Shown here: positions 7,115 to 13,979 of the stretch, in pieces | How positions within the stretch are numbered: position 1 is the first letter of the stretch | How the letters are laid out: every line of letters starts with the position of its first letter | DNA from: JAHHLP01 sp041609895 | GTDB lineage: Bacteria; Bacteroidota; Rhodothermia; Rhodothermales; JABDKH01 | Length of the DNA: 31,640 nt | NCBI GenBank assembly: GCA_041609895.1 | Contig: JBFIPX010000019.1 | Span: forward strand, 1 to 31,640 | Direction of reading: 5' to 3' | Position numbers and translations under genes: made by a program | Notes under the pieces: generated by a model | Databases searched by the model: none | Seen by the model: the letters and a program-made list of their open reading frames with translations, nothing else | What the model was told of the DNA's origin: nothing

Positions 7115-8422
7115 ATGGCCTCGCCCACGCTCAACGTACAGGCTTCCGAAAAAGCGACAGCGCCCGTTCCCCAATATCAGTCCGAGGTCACGTCCGAGAC
7201 CGGCCTGCTTCGGCAGGTAATCGTGCATACGCCGGGACCGGAAATGGACCTTGTTTCGCCGGAGGCAAGGGAAGACTTGTTGTTCGAGGACATTCTATTC
7301 CTCGGCAAAGCCCGGGCTGAACACGAACGCATGTGTTCGGTGTTCAGGAAGATCGTCGGGAGCGATGACGCCGTGCTGCAAGTCGTGGACCTGCTTATCG
7401 ACGTATTTCAAATGCAGGACGCCCGGAACGACTTTATCGACCAGCTCTGCAGAGTATCGGTTGAGAGCAACCTGCAGGCCTTCCAGTCGGACATCCAGAA
7501 GTTTTCTCCCGACGAGCTGCTGCACTTTGCGCTTACCGGAGTCTCCCCGCTGCAGATTCTTTCGCGCCCCCTTCCGAACCTCATGTTTACTCGCGATGTG
7601 GCCGCTGTTGTCAATCGGCACATTGTTATCAGCCACCCGGCGACGGCGGCGCGTACTCGGGAAGGAATCATCATCGATACCATCCTGCGATACCACGATT
7701 CTTTCCGAGAGTGCCGCGACAACATCATCAAACTCCCGCGTGGCAACACCTTCGAAGGCGGCGACCTGTTGGTGGTTTCTGAGGACACCGTGCTTATCGG
7801 GCACTCACAGCGAACGTCGTTTGGTGGGGTGATGACAATCGCCAGACGGCTATTTGATGAGGCCGGAGTTCGCAACGTCGTGATGGTGAACCTTCCGAAG
7901 AAGCGCTACTGCATGCACCTTGATACCGTCTTTACCTTCGCATCGCCAACCGAGTGCGCCGTATTCCCTCCTTTAATTGAACTCACAGGCTTGAGCAATG
8001 TGATACACTTCACTCCGGCAGACGAACCCGATCGATTTGTTACTCAGGTCAAATTGAGCCTGAAGGAGGTCCTCGAGGAGCTTACGGGCCGAGACCTGAC
8101 CTTCATCCCGTGTGGCGGTCATTCACCGCTTAGCCAGGAGCGCGAACAATGGACGGATGGCGCCAACTTCTTCGCGCTTGCACCCGGCGTCGTCATCGGC
8201 TACGAAAGGAACGAGCGTACCTTTGACATGATGCGCGAACACGGATACCGGGTGGTGACGGCCGAAGGGTTTATGTCGTACTACGAGCAGAGCGACTGGA
8301 AGGTGGGCGAAAAGATTGCGATCAAGCTCGAGGGCCAGGAGCTATCGCGAGGTAGAGGAGGACCGCGCTGTATGACGCTGCCATTTGCTCGCGAGAAGGA
8401 GCAGATTATCGAGAACGCATAG
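7115..8422 (+). CDS. arcA: Arginine deiminase family protein
   Basis: Arginine deiminase hydrolyses L-arginine to citrulline and ammonia. Over 435 residues the catalytic set of the guanidino-group-modifying superfamily is present: Glu214 in FEGGD, His268 in MHLDTVF, and the nucleophilic Cys419 in GRGGPRCMTLP. LMFTRDVAAVVNRHIVISH in the N-terminal half is also typical. Length is slightly above the usual ~410. The ATG at 7115 has AAGG about 9 nt upstream. No ornithine carbamoyltransferase or carbamate kinase gene is adjacent, so the classic ATP-yielding arc operon is not formed here. Five bases separate it from tadA. Confidence 0.9.
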   Translation: MASPTLNVQASEKATAPVPQYQSEVTSETGLLRQVIVHTPGPEMDLVSPEAREDLLFEDILFLGKARAEHERMCSVFRKIVGSDDAVLQVVDLLIDVFQMQDARNDFIDQLCRVSVESNLQAFQSDIQKFSPDELLHFALTGVSPLQILSRPLPNLMFTRDVAAVVNRHIVISHPATAARTREGIIIDTILRYHDSFRECRDNIIKLPRGNTFEGGDLLVVSEDTVLIGHSQRTSFGGVMTIARRLFDEAGVRNVVMVNLPKKRYCMHLDTVFTFASPTECAVFPPLIELTGLSNVIHFTPADEPDRFVTQVKLSLKEVLEELTGRDLTFIPCGGHSPLSQEREQWTDGANFFALAPGVVIGYERNERTFDMMREHGYRVVTAEGFMSYYEQSDWKVGEKIAIKLEGQELSRGRGGPRCMTLPFAREKEQIIENA

Positions 8423-8427
8423 GAAGA

Positions 8428-8910
8428 ATGAGCCTCGACAAGATTCTGGAACCTCACCGGCGTTGGATGGGAAAGGCCCTCCGGGAGGCGGAGAAGGCAG
8501 CCGACATGGGCGAGGTGCCCGTCGGGGCTGTTGTAGTACAGGGCGAAACGATTGTCGGCAGAGGGCACAACATGGTCGAGACCCTCAAGGACCCGACCGC
8601 CCACGCCGAGATGATCGCCGTCACCGCGGCATGCGAGACTCTCGGCAGCAAGTCGCTCGAGGGCTGCACGATATACGTGACCCTTGAACCCTGTCCGATG
8701 TGCGCGGGAGCGCTTATCATGGCAAAGGTTGAACGCCTGGTCTTCGGCGCGTTCGACGAAAAGGCCGGGTGCGCGTCTACCCTGTATAATCTGGTTGAGG
8801 ACCGGCGGTTCAATCACCGACTCAAGGTGATTTCTTCAGTTGAGGCGGATCTGGCCGCGGGGTTACTGAAGAAGTTTTTCGTTGCGCGGCGGGACAAGCA
8901 GCGCAAATGA
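8428..8910 (+). CDS. tadA: tRNA-specific adenosine deaminase TadA
   Basis: TadA converts A34 to inosine in the anticodon of tRNA-Arg(ACG). The 160-residue zinc-dependent deaminase has HAE (His59, catalytic Glu61) and PCPMC (Cys89, Cys92) as zinc ligands, plus the N-terminal helix and VPVGAVVV strand of the family. AGGA lies a few bases before the ATG. The stop overlaps the start of the YpdA-type gene by 4 nt (8907-8910). Confidence 0.93.
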   Translation: MSLDKILEPHRRWMGKALREAEKAADMGEVPVGAVVVQGETIVGRGHNMVETLKDPTAHAEMIAVTAACETLGSKSLEGCTIYVTLEPCPMCAGALIMAKVERLVFGAFDEKAGCASTLYNLVEDRRFNHRLKVISSVEADLAAGLLKKFFVARRDKQRK

Positions 8911-9887
8911 CGTCTCCGGGCAGAGTGGACGTGGTTGTGGTTGGAGCGGGGCCCGTCGGTTTGGCATGCGCGATCGAGTGCCGCCAGCGCGGACTTTCGG
9001 TCCGAGTGTTCGACAAGGGCGCCATCGTGAACTCGCTTCTTGGCTACCCCACCAACATGGAGTTCTTCTCCACGCCGGACCTGCTGGAGATCGGAGGGCA
9101 TCCTTTCCCGACACTTGGCTACAAGCCAGTTAGGGAGGAAGCAATAGATTACTACCGCCGCGTCGCCTTCGCTGAGAACATCGAGCTATTCCTCTACAAC
9201 GCCGTGACGAGGATCGACGGTGAGGAAGGCGCCTTCGAGGTCCGATCTCAAAGGGAGGTCACTGAGGCGGCCAACGTCATTGTCGCGACCGGCTTCTTTG
9301 ACTACCCTCGGCTTCTGGGTGTCGAAGGTGAGGACTTACCCAAGGTGACGCACTATTACAAGGAGCCGTATGCCTATGCGGGTCAGGAGGTCGCGGTCAT
9401 TGGGGCGAAAAACTCTGCGGCGAAGGCAGCCCTCGAATGTTTCCGACACGGTGCGCAAGTAACCATGATCGTGAGGGGGCCAGAGATCGGACCCTCCGTT
9501 AAATACTGGATCAGACCCGACGTCGAGAATCGGATTCGGGAGGGATCAATCCGTGCGATGTTCAACGCGGAGGTGGTCAGAGTAGAGCCGAAGGCCATCG
9601 TCGTTCAAAATGAGGCCGGGGTCACTTCGCTCCAGAACGATTGGGTCCTGGCCATGACCGGATATCTGCCGGACTACGGTTTTCTTGAGGCGGCGGGCAT
9701 CGAGATCGGGGATGATACGGATCGGACTCCCGTACACGATACTCGGACGTTCGAGACGAGCCGCAGGGGTGTGTTTCTCGCGGGTACCGTTTGCGGAGGG
9801 CTGAACACGAGCCGGTGGTTCATCGAGAACGGTCGGGAGCATGCGGCCGTGATTGCGGACACGATTGCGGGTAGGCGAAGTACGTAG
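8907..9887 (+). CDS. ypdA: YpdA-type FAD/NAD(P)-dependent reductase (putative bacillithiol-disulfide reductase)
   Basis: A 326-residue two-dinucleotide-fold flavoprotein of the thioredoxin-reductase-like group. Recognisable YpdA features are GAGPVGLA (13-20, FAD), YPTNMEFFSTPDLLEIG, VIVATGFFDYP, PKVTHYYKEPY, a second Rossmann motif VIGAKNSAAKAALE, and LAGTVCGGLNTSRWFIENG near the C-terminus. In the Staphylococcus enzyme the residue after GGGP is the conserved Cys14; here it is Val17, and the nearest Cys is Cys21. The family recycles oxidised bacillithiol; no bsh biosynthesis gene is in the window. Start is by ATGA overlap with tadA. The stop TAG at 9885-9887 falls at the beginning of a repeat cluster. 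Confidence 0.8.
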   Translation: MTSPGRVDVVVVGAGPVGLACAIECRQRGLSVRVFDKGAIVNSLLGYPTNMEFFSTPDLLEIGGHPFPTLGYKPVREEAIDYYRRVAFAENIELFLYNAVTRIDGEEGAFEVRSQREVTEAANVIVATGFFDYPRLLGVEGEDLPKVTHYYKEPYAYAGQEVAVIGAKNSAAKAALECFRHGAQVTMIVRGPEIGPSVKYWIRPDVENRIREGSIRAMFNAEVVRVEPKAIVVQNEAGVTSLQNDWVLAMTGYLPDYGFLEAAGIEIGDDTDRTPVHDTRTFETSRRGVFLAGTVCGGLNTSRWFIENGREHAAVIADTIAGRRST

Positions 9888-10146
9888 TCATCCCGGGCAT
9901 AGACCCGGACACGAGCACTGAAGGGGAGACTGATGAGCGCGGCGAATAGTCTATCTAACCGAGCCCGTGGATACCCGCCTTCGCGGGTATGACGATCCAG
10001 TCAGACCAGGCGTCGGGTCTGACGATCCAGTCATGCCGGGCGTACACCCGGAAGCATCTTTCTGTCATCCCGGCCGCAGAGCCGGGATCGATGGAAGCGT
10101 CAAGCAGCCTCAGTCATTCATGGACACCCGCGTCCGCGGGTATGAC
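9884..10146. repeat. Left cluster of palindromic repeats between ypdA and the cytochrome gene
   Basis: The gap between two convergent genes is filled by short palindromes. Type A units (ATACCCGC-4nt-GCGGGTAT followed by GAC) occur at 9968-9993 and, imperfectly, at 10121-10146. Units of the form GTCATCCCGG-loop-CCGGGAT occur at 9887-9910 (imperfect), 10030-10052 (imperfect) and 10064-10089 (8-bp stem). The phrase ACGATCCAGTCA occurs twice here and once in the right cluster. They resemble dispersed REP/dRS3-style palindromes known from other bacteria. They may also act as bidirectional terminators or 3'-end stabilisers, but no T-tract follows. No protein-coding gene is supported here. Confidence 0.85.
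9905..9950 (+). repeat. Type B repeat, copy 1
   Basis: This segment begins CCGGACACGAGC and continues with GAAGGGGAGACTGATGAGCG and GCGAATAGT. Two related copies lie at 12515-12548 and 12590-12630 on the other side of the cytochrome gene, all in the same orientation. In both clusters a type B copy precedes a type A palindrome. Confidence 0.75.
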
Positions 10147-10160
10147 CAAACAATTGCCCC

Positions 10161-12452
10161 CTACTCTGTCGCGACCAGCACCTGCCGCGCCAACTGGTTT
10201 CCCGAATCCAGTTCGATGGCACGCCGCGCATACTCTCTCGCTGTTTCGTAGTCGTCGATTCTGAAGTACGCCAGTGACAGGTTAGCGATGGCGTCCGTAT
10301 AGACAGGCCGAGCCGATACAGCTCGTCTGAGTAGTTCGATCGCTGCCTCGGCGTCTCCTTCGTTCAACCTAAAAGCACCGAGATTGCCGAGTGCCGTCGG
10401 GTCATCGGGTGACACTCTCACTGCACGCTCGAAAGCTCCACGCGCCTCACCGTCGCGGCCCTGCGACGCATAGAGGGCGGCGAGGTTACCGATAGCCTCC
10501 GAGTACAAGGGATTTAAAGAAATGGCCTTTTGAAAGGCTGCCTCCGCGTCATCAAACCGACCAGCCGATGCGTATGTGGTTCCAAGGTTGAAGTGCCCGA
10601 CATCAAGCCATGGATCTTCCTCGATCGCTCTCCGGTACTCGGCGACGGCTTCGTCGACCATCCCCATAGACTGCAAGAATCGTCCGTAGTTGACCCGAAT
10701 TCTTGCAGCAGCCGGCTGAATCGCAAGGGCCCTTCGATACAGCCTGCCCGCCAAGGGTTGGTTGACGCCCGCCAGTTCGTACGACTGCGCGAGGGCGTTG
10801 AGCCGTTCCGGATTGTCCGGCCCTAGTCGGACCGCCAGCTCGAGTGGCTCGATCGAACCTTGATGCTCGCCGATCAGCTGTCGGCCCAGTCCCTGCAGGA
10901 AGATCGCCTCACTGTACGTCGTATCGCCGTCGACGAGTTCTTTGAGAGCCTCCACCCCGCTTCGAATTGTCTCGGGTTGACTCAGCTGTCGTCCGTACAC
11001 GATCTGGGCCATCGCATGATAGATCCGGCCCTCCTGCGACTCGCGGTCCCGATCGAAGTAGGGACGCAGTGAGACTTCGTCGTGGCTCGCAACCGGATCG
11101 ACCATGGCCGAGTTATCGCTGTCATCCACAACCCGAACGAGGTGATCGGTAAAACTCGAATGCGGCGCGTCCTCCACTTCCACCCGGGGCATATGACAGC
11201 CGAAGCAATTCGACGGAGGCCCATGATCAGCTGCAAAAGGAGTGGTTTCAAATCGTGCAGCCAGACTTTGTTCGCTGTGACATCCGACGCATGTCGCGTT
11301 GAAATAATCTTCGCCCAGCGTTCGGAAACCCTGGTGCGGATCGTGGCAGGTGGTGCACTCAAGCGGCTCCGCCGAATCGACCGTGGCCACGTAGCATTCA
11401 CTTTGCTTCATGCGATCGGCGTGAGAGATAACGTCGATACCCTCTGCCTTGGACGGGTCGTCCTCTGCAAACAAGGCAATGTGATCTGAAAGCGGCTTAC
11501 TGGGTCGATACCCGAACGGGGATCGGTCTTCGCGCAGCAGCGAGACCGTCGTGTGCAGATGGCATTGCTGGCATACGTCCATCCGCAACTCGAACGGCAG
11601 ATGAGCGGGGTTGACGATGCTGTCGTCGATCTCATCCTCCACGTCCGGAATCTCAAGCCGTTCGCGGACGTGAAGACCACCTGGACCGTGGCAACGCTCA
11701 CAACCGATTCCTGCTGGCACGTCGGCATACTTGCCTTCCACAAAGGGCACGCTGGACGGGTAGCTGTTGTGGCATGCCATACAGCGATCCGGAACGGTAC
11801 GATCAAAGCGGAAGTTTGCGATCTCGTATCCGGGGCTGAAATCCCACCGCTCCTCCTGCGTGTACCAAGTCAGCGGAAGCTCGTATAGTCTACCGTTGAG
11901 TTCCGTAAGGTAGGTCCTCGCCGCCGTCCCGCTGCCGACCACATAGTCCATGCGGCGCTCAAGTCTGTGGATCGTGTTGCCCTGCCCATCGACCATGTAC
12001 TCCTCCTGGTACAAGCCGTCCGGCCGCTCGCGTATCGTGTATCTCAACGGACTCGAGGGGTCGGCAACGGTGACGTCCTCCACTTGCTCCACCCGGTTGG
12101 CTTCTGTCAACCGATAGTATGATCGTGCCATGCCGTGATCCTGGTAACCGGTGTACTCCGACTCATGGCAGTCGAAGCACAGGTCGTCGCCCACGAATTC
12201 ACTCGGCGATTCGATGTTGCGAAAAACGATTTGCGAAGCAGAGGCAGATCCGTCGGTTGAAGGGTCGTTCCCGGGGGTCTTACGGCAGCCTACGAGGCCG
12301 GCAAGGACAATGACGGCCCCGCAGGTAAGAACCGGGGAAGGCCGAATCCACCGCAGAGCAGTCCGCAGCGCCGCGGCGAATAGCTCCGGTTGCTCGGCCG
12401 GGAGGGGTTCCGTTGCCAAGGTCGAACAGGTATGGGGCTGAGTGGTGGACAT
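10161..12452 (-). CDS. Heptaheme c-type cytochrome fused to TPR repeats, lipoprotein
   Basis: A 763-residue exported electron-transfer protein. After a 34-residue leader comes a hydrophobic stretch with lipobox LVGC (Cys56), so it is probably lipid-anchored in the periplasm or outer membrane. Seven CXXCH haem sites follow at 92, 224, 251, 294, 366, 388 and 416, in an arrangement resembling cytochrome c554-type multihaem domains. From about residue 450 to the end there are at least seven tetratricopeptide repeats (patterns such as A.A.YRRAIEEDP and NLG.ALYASQGR), normally used for protein-protein binding. Partner and substrate are unknown. No Shine-Dalgarno sequence precedes the ATG; a GCGGTT-GAT-AACCGC hairpin sits just upstream. 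It stands alone between two repeat clusters. Confidence 0.85.
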   Translation of the reverse strand: MSTTQPHTCSTLATEPLPAEQPELFAAALRTALRWIRPSPVLTCGAVIVLAGLVGCRKTPGNDPSTDGSASASQIVFRNIESPSEFVGDDLCFDCHESEYTGYQDHGMARSYYRLTEANRVEQVEDVTVADPSSPLRYTIRERPDGLYQEEYMVDGQGNTIHRLERRMDYVVGSGTAARTYLTELNGRLYELPLTWYTQEERWDFSPGYEIANFRFDRTVPDRCMACHNSYPSSVPFVEGKYADVPAGIGCERCHGPGGLHVRERLEIPDVEDEIDDSIVNPAHLPFELRMDVCQQCHLHTTVSLLREDRSPFGYRPSKPLSDHIALFAEDDPSKAEGIDVISHADRMKQSECYVATVDSAEPLECTTCHDPHQGFRTLGEDYFNATCVGCHSEQSLAARFETTPFAADHGPPSNCFGCHMPRVEVEDAPHSSFTDHLVRVVDDSDNSAMVDPVASHDEVSLRPYFDRDRESQEGRIYHAMAQIVYGRQLSQPETIRSGVEALKELVDGDTTYSEAIFLQGLGRQLIGEHQGSIEPLELAVRLGPDNPERLNALAQSYELAGVNQPLAGRLYRRALAIQPAAARIRVNYGRFLQSMGMVDEAVAEYRRAIEEDPWLDVGHFNLGTTYASAGRFDDAEAAFQKAISLNPLYSEAIGNLAALYASQGRDGEARGAFERAVRVSPDDPTALGNLGAFRLNEGDAEAAIELLRRAVSARPVYTDAIANLSLAYFRIDDYETAREYARRAIELDSGNQLARQVLVATE

Positions 12453-12514
12453 CGGCGGTTATCAACCGCTCTCGATGATTTTCGATCCAGAGAAACGTAG
12501 TCCCGGACACCAAT

Positions 12515-12548
12515 CCGGACACGAGCCCAAGGGGGAGACTGATCAGCG
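12515..12548 (+). repeat. Type B repeat, copy 2
   Basis: It starts CCGGACACGAGC like copy 1, then has AAGGGGGAGACTGAT and CAGCG. Compared with copy 1 it has a short deletion after the first block and diverges after the final GCG. Confidence 0.7.
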
Positions 12549-12589
12549 AACCCAACGATCCAGTCAATCCTCATCCCTGAGTTGATGGT

Positions 12590-12630
12590 CACGAGCGACG
12601 GAAGGGCGGCTGATGAGCGTAGCGAATAAT
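12590..12630 (+). repeat. Type B repeat, copy 3
   Basis: CACGAGC, GGAAGGGCGGCTGATGAGCG and AGCGAATAAT align with copy 1, including the 3' part that copy 2 lacks. It stands 35 bp before a type A palindrome, close to the 18-bp spacing seen in the left cluster. Confidence 0.7.
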
Positions 12631-12835
12631 ACGAGCGGGTGAGGTTGCCTGATCGTCGAATGGGTACCCGCTTTCGCGGGTATGACTACTGAGACGTGGC
12701 GGCCTGTGAGCACCTGTTTGCCGGGTATGACGAATTTCGACGTCATCCCGGGCCTGATCCGGGATCCACACTAGACAGAGTCAGCCAGGTGTACCCGCTT
12801 GCGCGCGTATGGGCATGCGGCAACCCGGCTCAAAT

Positions 12836-12872
12836 GGAAAAAGGGGTGAGCGGCCTACGCCACCCACCCCTT
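12836..12872 (-). terminator. Intrinsic terminator of the envelope operon
   Basis: On the minus strand an 8-bp stem AAGGGGTG/CACCCCTT with a 16-nt GC-rich loop is followed directly by TTT, giving a run of five T with the stem end. It lies 24 nt past the stop of the PorV-like gene, exactly where the three-gene operon should end. Confidence 0.85.
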
Positions 12873-12895
12873 AGTCTTTCCCTGAACTCGCGCTT

Positions 12896-13933
12896 CTAGA
12901 GGACGACGCTCACGGTGAACATCTGCACCTCATCGAAGAATTCCGCACCCTGGTACGAGTAGTCGACGCTTGCAGAGCGACCGGAGAACTCGAAGTTCAG
13001 GCCGGCACCGACGGACCAACCGTCGAACGCCGTCTGATCCATGTCCTCCTGCCATTCGTACGAGCCACGCACGTACAGGATGTTACGCAGTCCCAACTCC
13101 AGGCCGCCCGAGAACTGGTCCTGGGCGAAGCTGTTCGAGCGGAAATTGCCGAGCACGCCAAGGCTGACGTCGGCCGCAACCTGACGCGTGTAAGACACGC
13201 CGAAGTTGAGGACGGTCGGCAGCTCGAAGCTCGCGGCTTCGATCGTGACGGCCTGCGTGGTTGCGTTCGGCGGAGCGCCCGGCAGGCGAACCTGCTGGGT
13301 CAAACCGTTTCCGCTGTAGGTCATGCTCGGACCGAAGTTCTTGAGCGCTACGCCGAAGCGAAGGCCAGTCTCTCCAACCGTATAACCCATTCCGGCGTCG
13401 AGCGCCAGACCCGTCGCGTTAGCCCGGTCGATGTCCTCGCTGAGGAGCTTGATCGTTACACCGGCCGCGATGCGGTCGGTGAGCTGACGGGCATACGACG
13501 CCCCGAACTGCAGGTAGTTGGGAGAGAACGTCACGTCCGTGACTTCCGGCTGCAACTCCGTCGTGAGCGGAATTTCGCCGAAGTCCCATGAGGTGACCAC
13601 GAGGGCGAGGCTACCGCTTCCAACACGCTGCGCAATACCAAACGTATTCACGTTGATATCAGCGAAGTACTGCATGTTGGAGAACAGAGCGTTCGTCCCA
13701 CTATTGAACACGAGGCCTGCCGGATTCGAATGCAGCGCCTCGAGGCCAGACATCGACGAGAAACCGCTCGTCGAGGTGTTGCCCAGCGAGGCCGTACGGG
13801 CGGTGACCGGTAGGAGCAGGTAGGTTGCTCCCGCCGTGCCGCGACGATCCTCGCCCTGTCCGAGTACCTCTTGGGCACTCAGACCGAGGAGAATGGCTGC
13901 CAGGCCGATGTAGGTGACAATTTTATGTCTCAT
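12896..13933 (-). CDS. PorV/PorQ-family outer-membrane beta-barrel protein
   Basis: A 345-residue outer-membrane protein. I chose the ATG at 13933: it has GGAGG at good distance and begins a clean signal peptide (MRHKIVTYIGLAAILLGLSA...). An upstream in-frame ATG at 14014 would overlap the preceding gene and hide the signal peptide. The mature protein starts with a family-typical region (YLLLPVTARTASLGNT, LHSNPAGLVF) followed by alternating amphipathic strands with aromatic girdles and a C-terminal strand ending in Leu (FTVSVVL). PorV-type proteins are FadL-like barrels; PorV itself accepts T9SS cargo at the cell surface. It is the third gene of the operon, 46 bp after the secreted protein. 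Whether it is a T9SS shuttle or a lipid-type transporter is not decidable here. Confidence 0.8.
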   Translation of the reverse strand: MRHKIVTYIGLAAILLGLSAQEVLGQGEDRRGTAGATYLLLPVTARTASLGNTSTSGFSSMSGLEALHSNPAGLVFNSGTNALFSNMQYFADINVNTFGIAQRVGSGSLALVVTSWDFGEIPLTTELQPEVTDVTFSPNYLQFGASYARQLTDRIAAGVTIKLLSEDIDRANATGLALDAGMGYTVGETGLRFGVALKNFGPSMTYSGNGLTQQVRLPGAPPNATTQAVTIEAASFELPTVLNFGVSYTRQVAADVSLGVLGNFRSNSFAQDQFSGGLELGLRNILYVRGSYEWQEDMDQTAFDGWSVGAGLNFEFSGRSASVDYSYQGAEFFDEVQMFTVSVVL

Positions 13934-13979
13934 ATCAAGAAACCTCCAGAGTTTCATATCGAGGAAAAAGACGCCTGGC

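Larger units (their letters stand above)
12498..12811. repeat. Right cluster of palindromic repeats upstream of the cytochrome gene
   Basis: The 443 bases between the cytochrome start (12452) and the PorV-like stop (12896) contain the same repeat families as the left cluster. The phrase CGTAGTC is followed by two CCGGACAC units (12501-12522), then two type B copies. A type A palindrome TACCCGC-TTTC-GCGGGTA lies at 12665-12682, a GTCATCCCGG palindrome at 12742-12765, and a degenerate type A unit around 12791-12811. All type A and B units are on the same strand orientation as on the left. Short reading frames here are translations of the repeats. No gene or clear cytochrome promoter was seen. 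Confidence 0.85.

Noticed and set aside
9884..10146. Possible CRISPR array
   Set aside because: Units are palindromes of differing type and irregular spacing, with no uniform repeat-spacer pattern and no cas genes.
9967..10251. 94-codon plus-strand frame starting MDTRLRGYDD
   Set aside because: It is a translation of the palindromic repeats (the phrase recurs as MDTRVRGYD) and runs into the cytochrome gene antisense.
12589..12771. 60-codon minus-strand frame in the right repeat cluster
   Set aside because: Again repeat-derived peptide (HTRESGYP type), a common annotation artefact.
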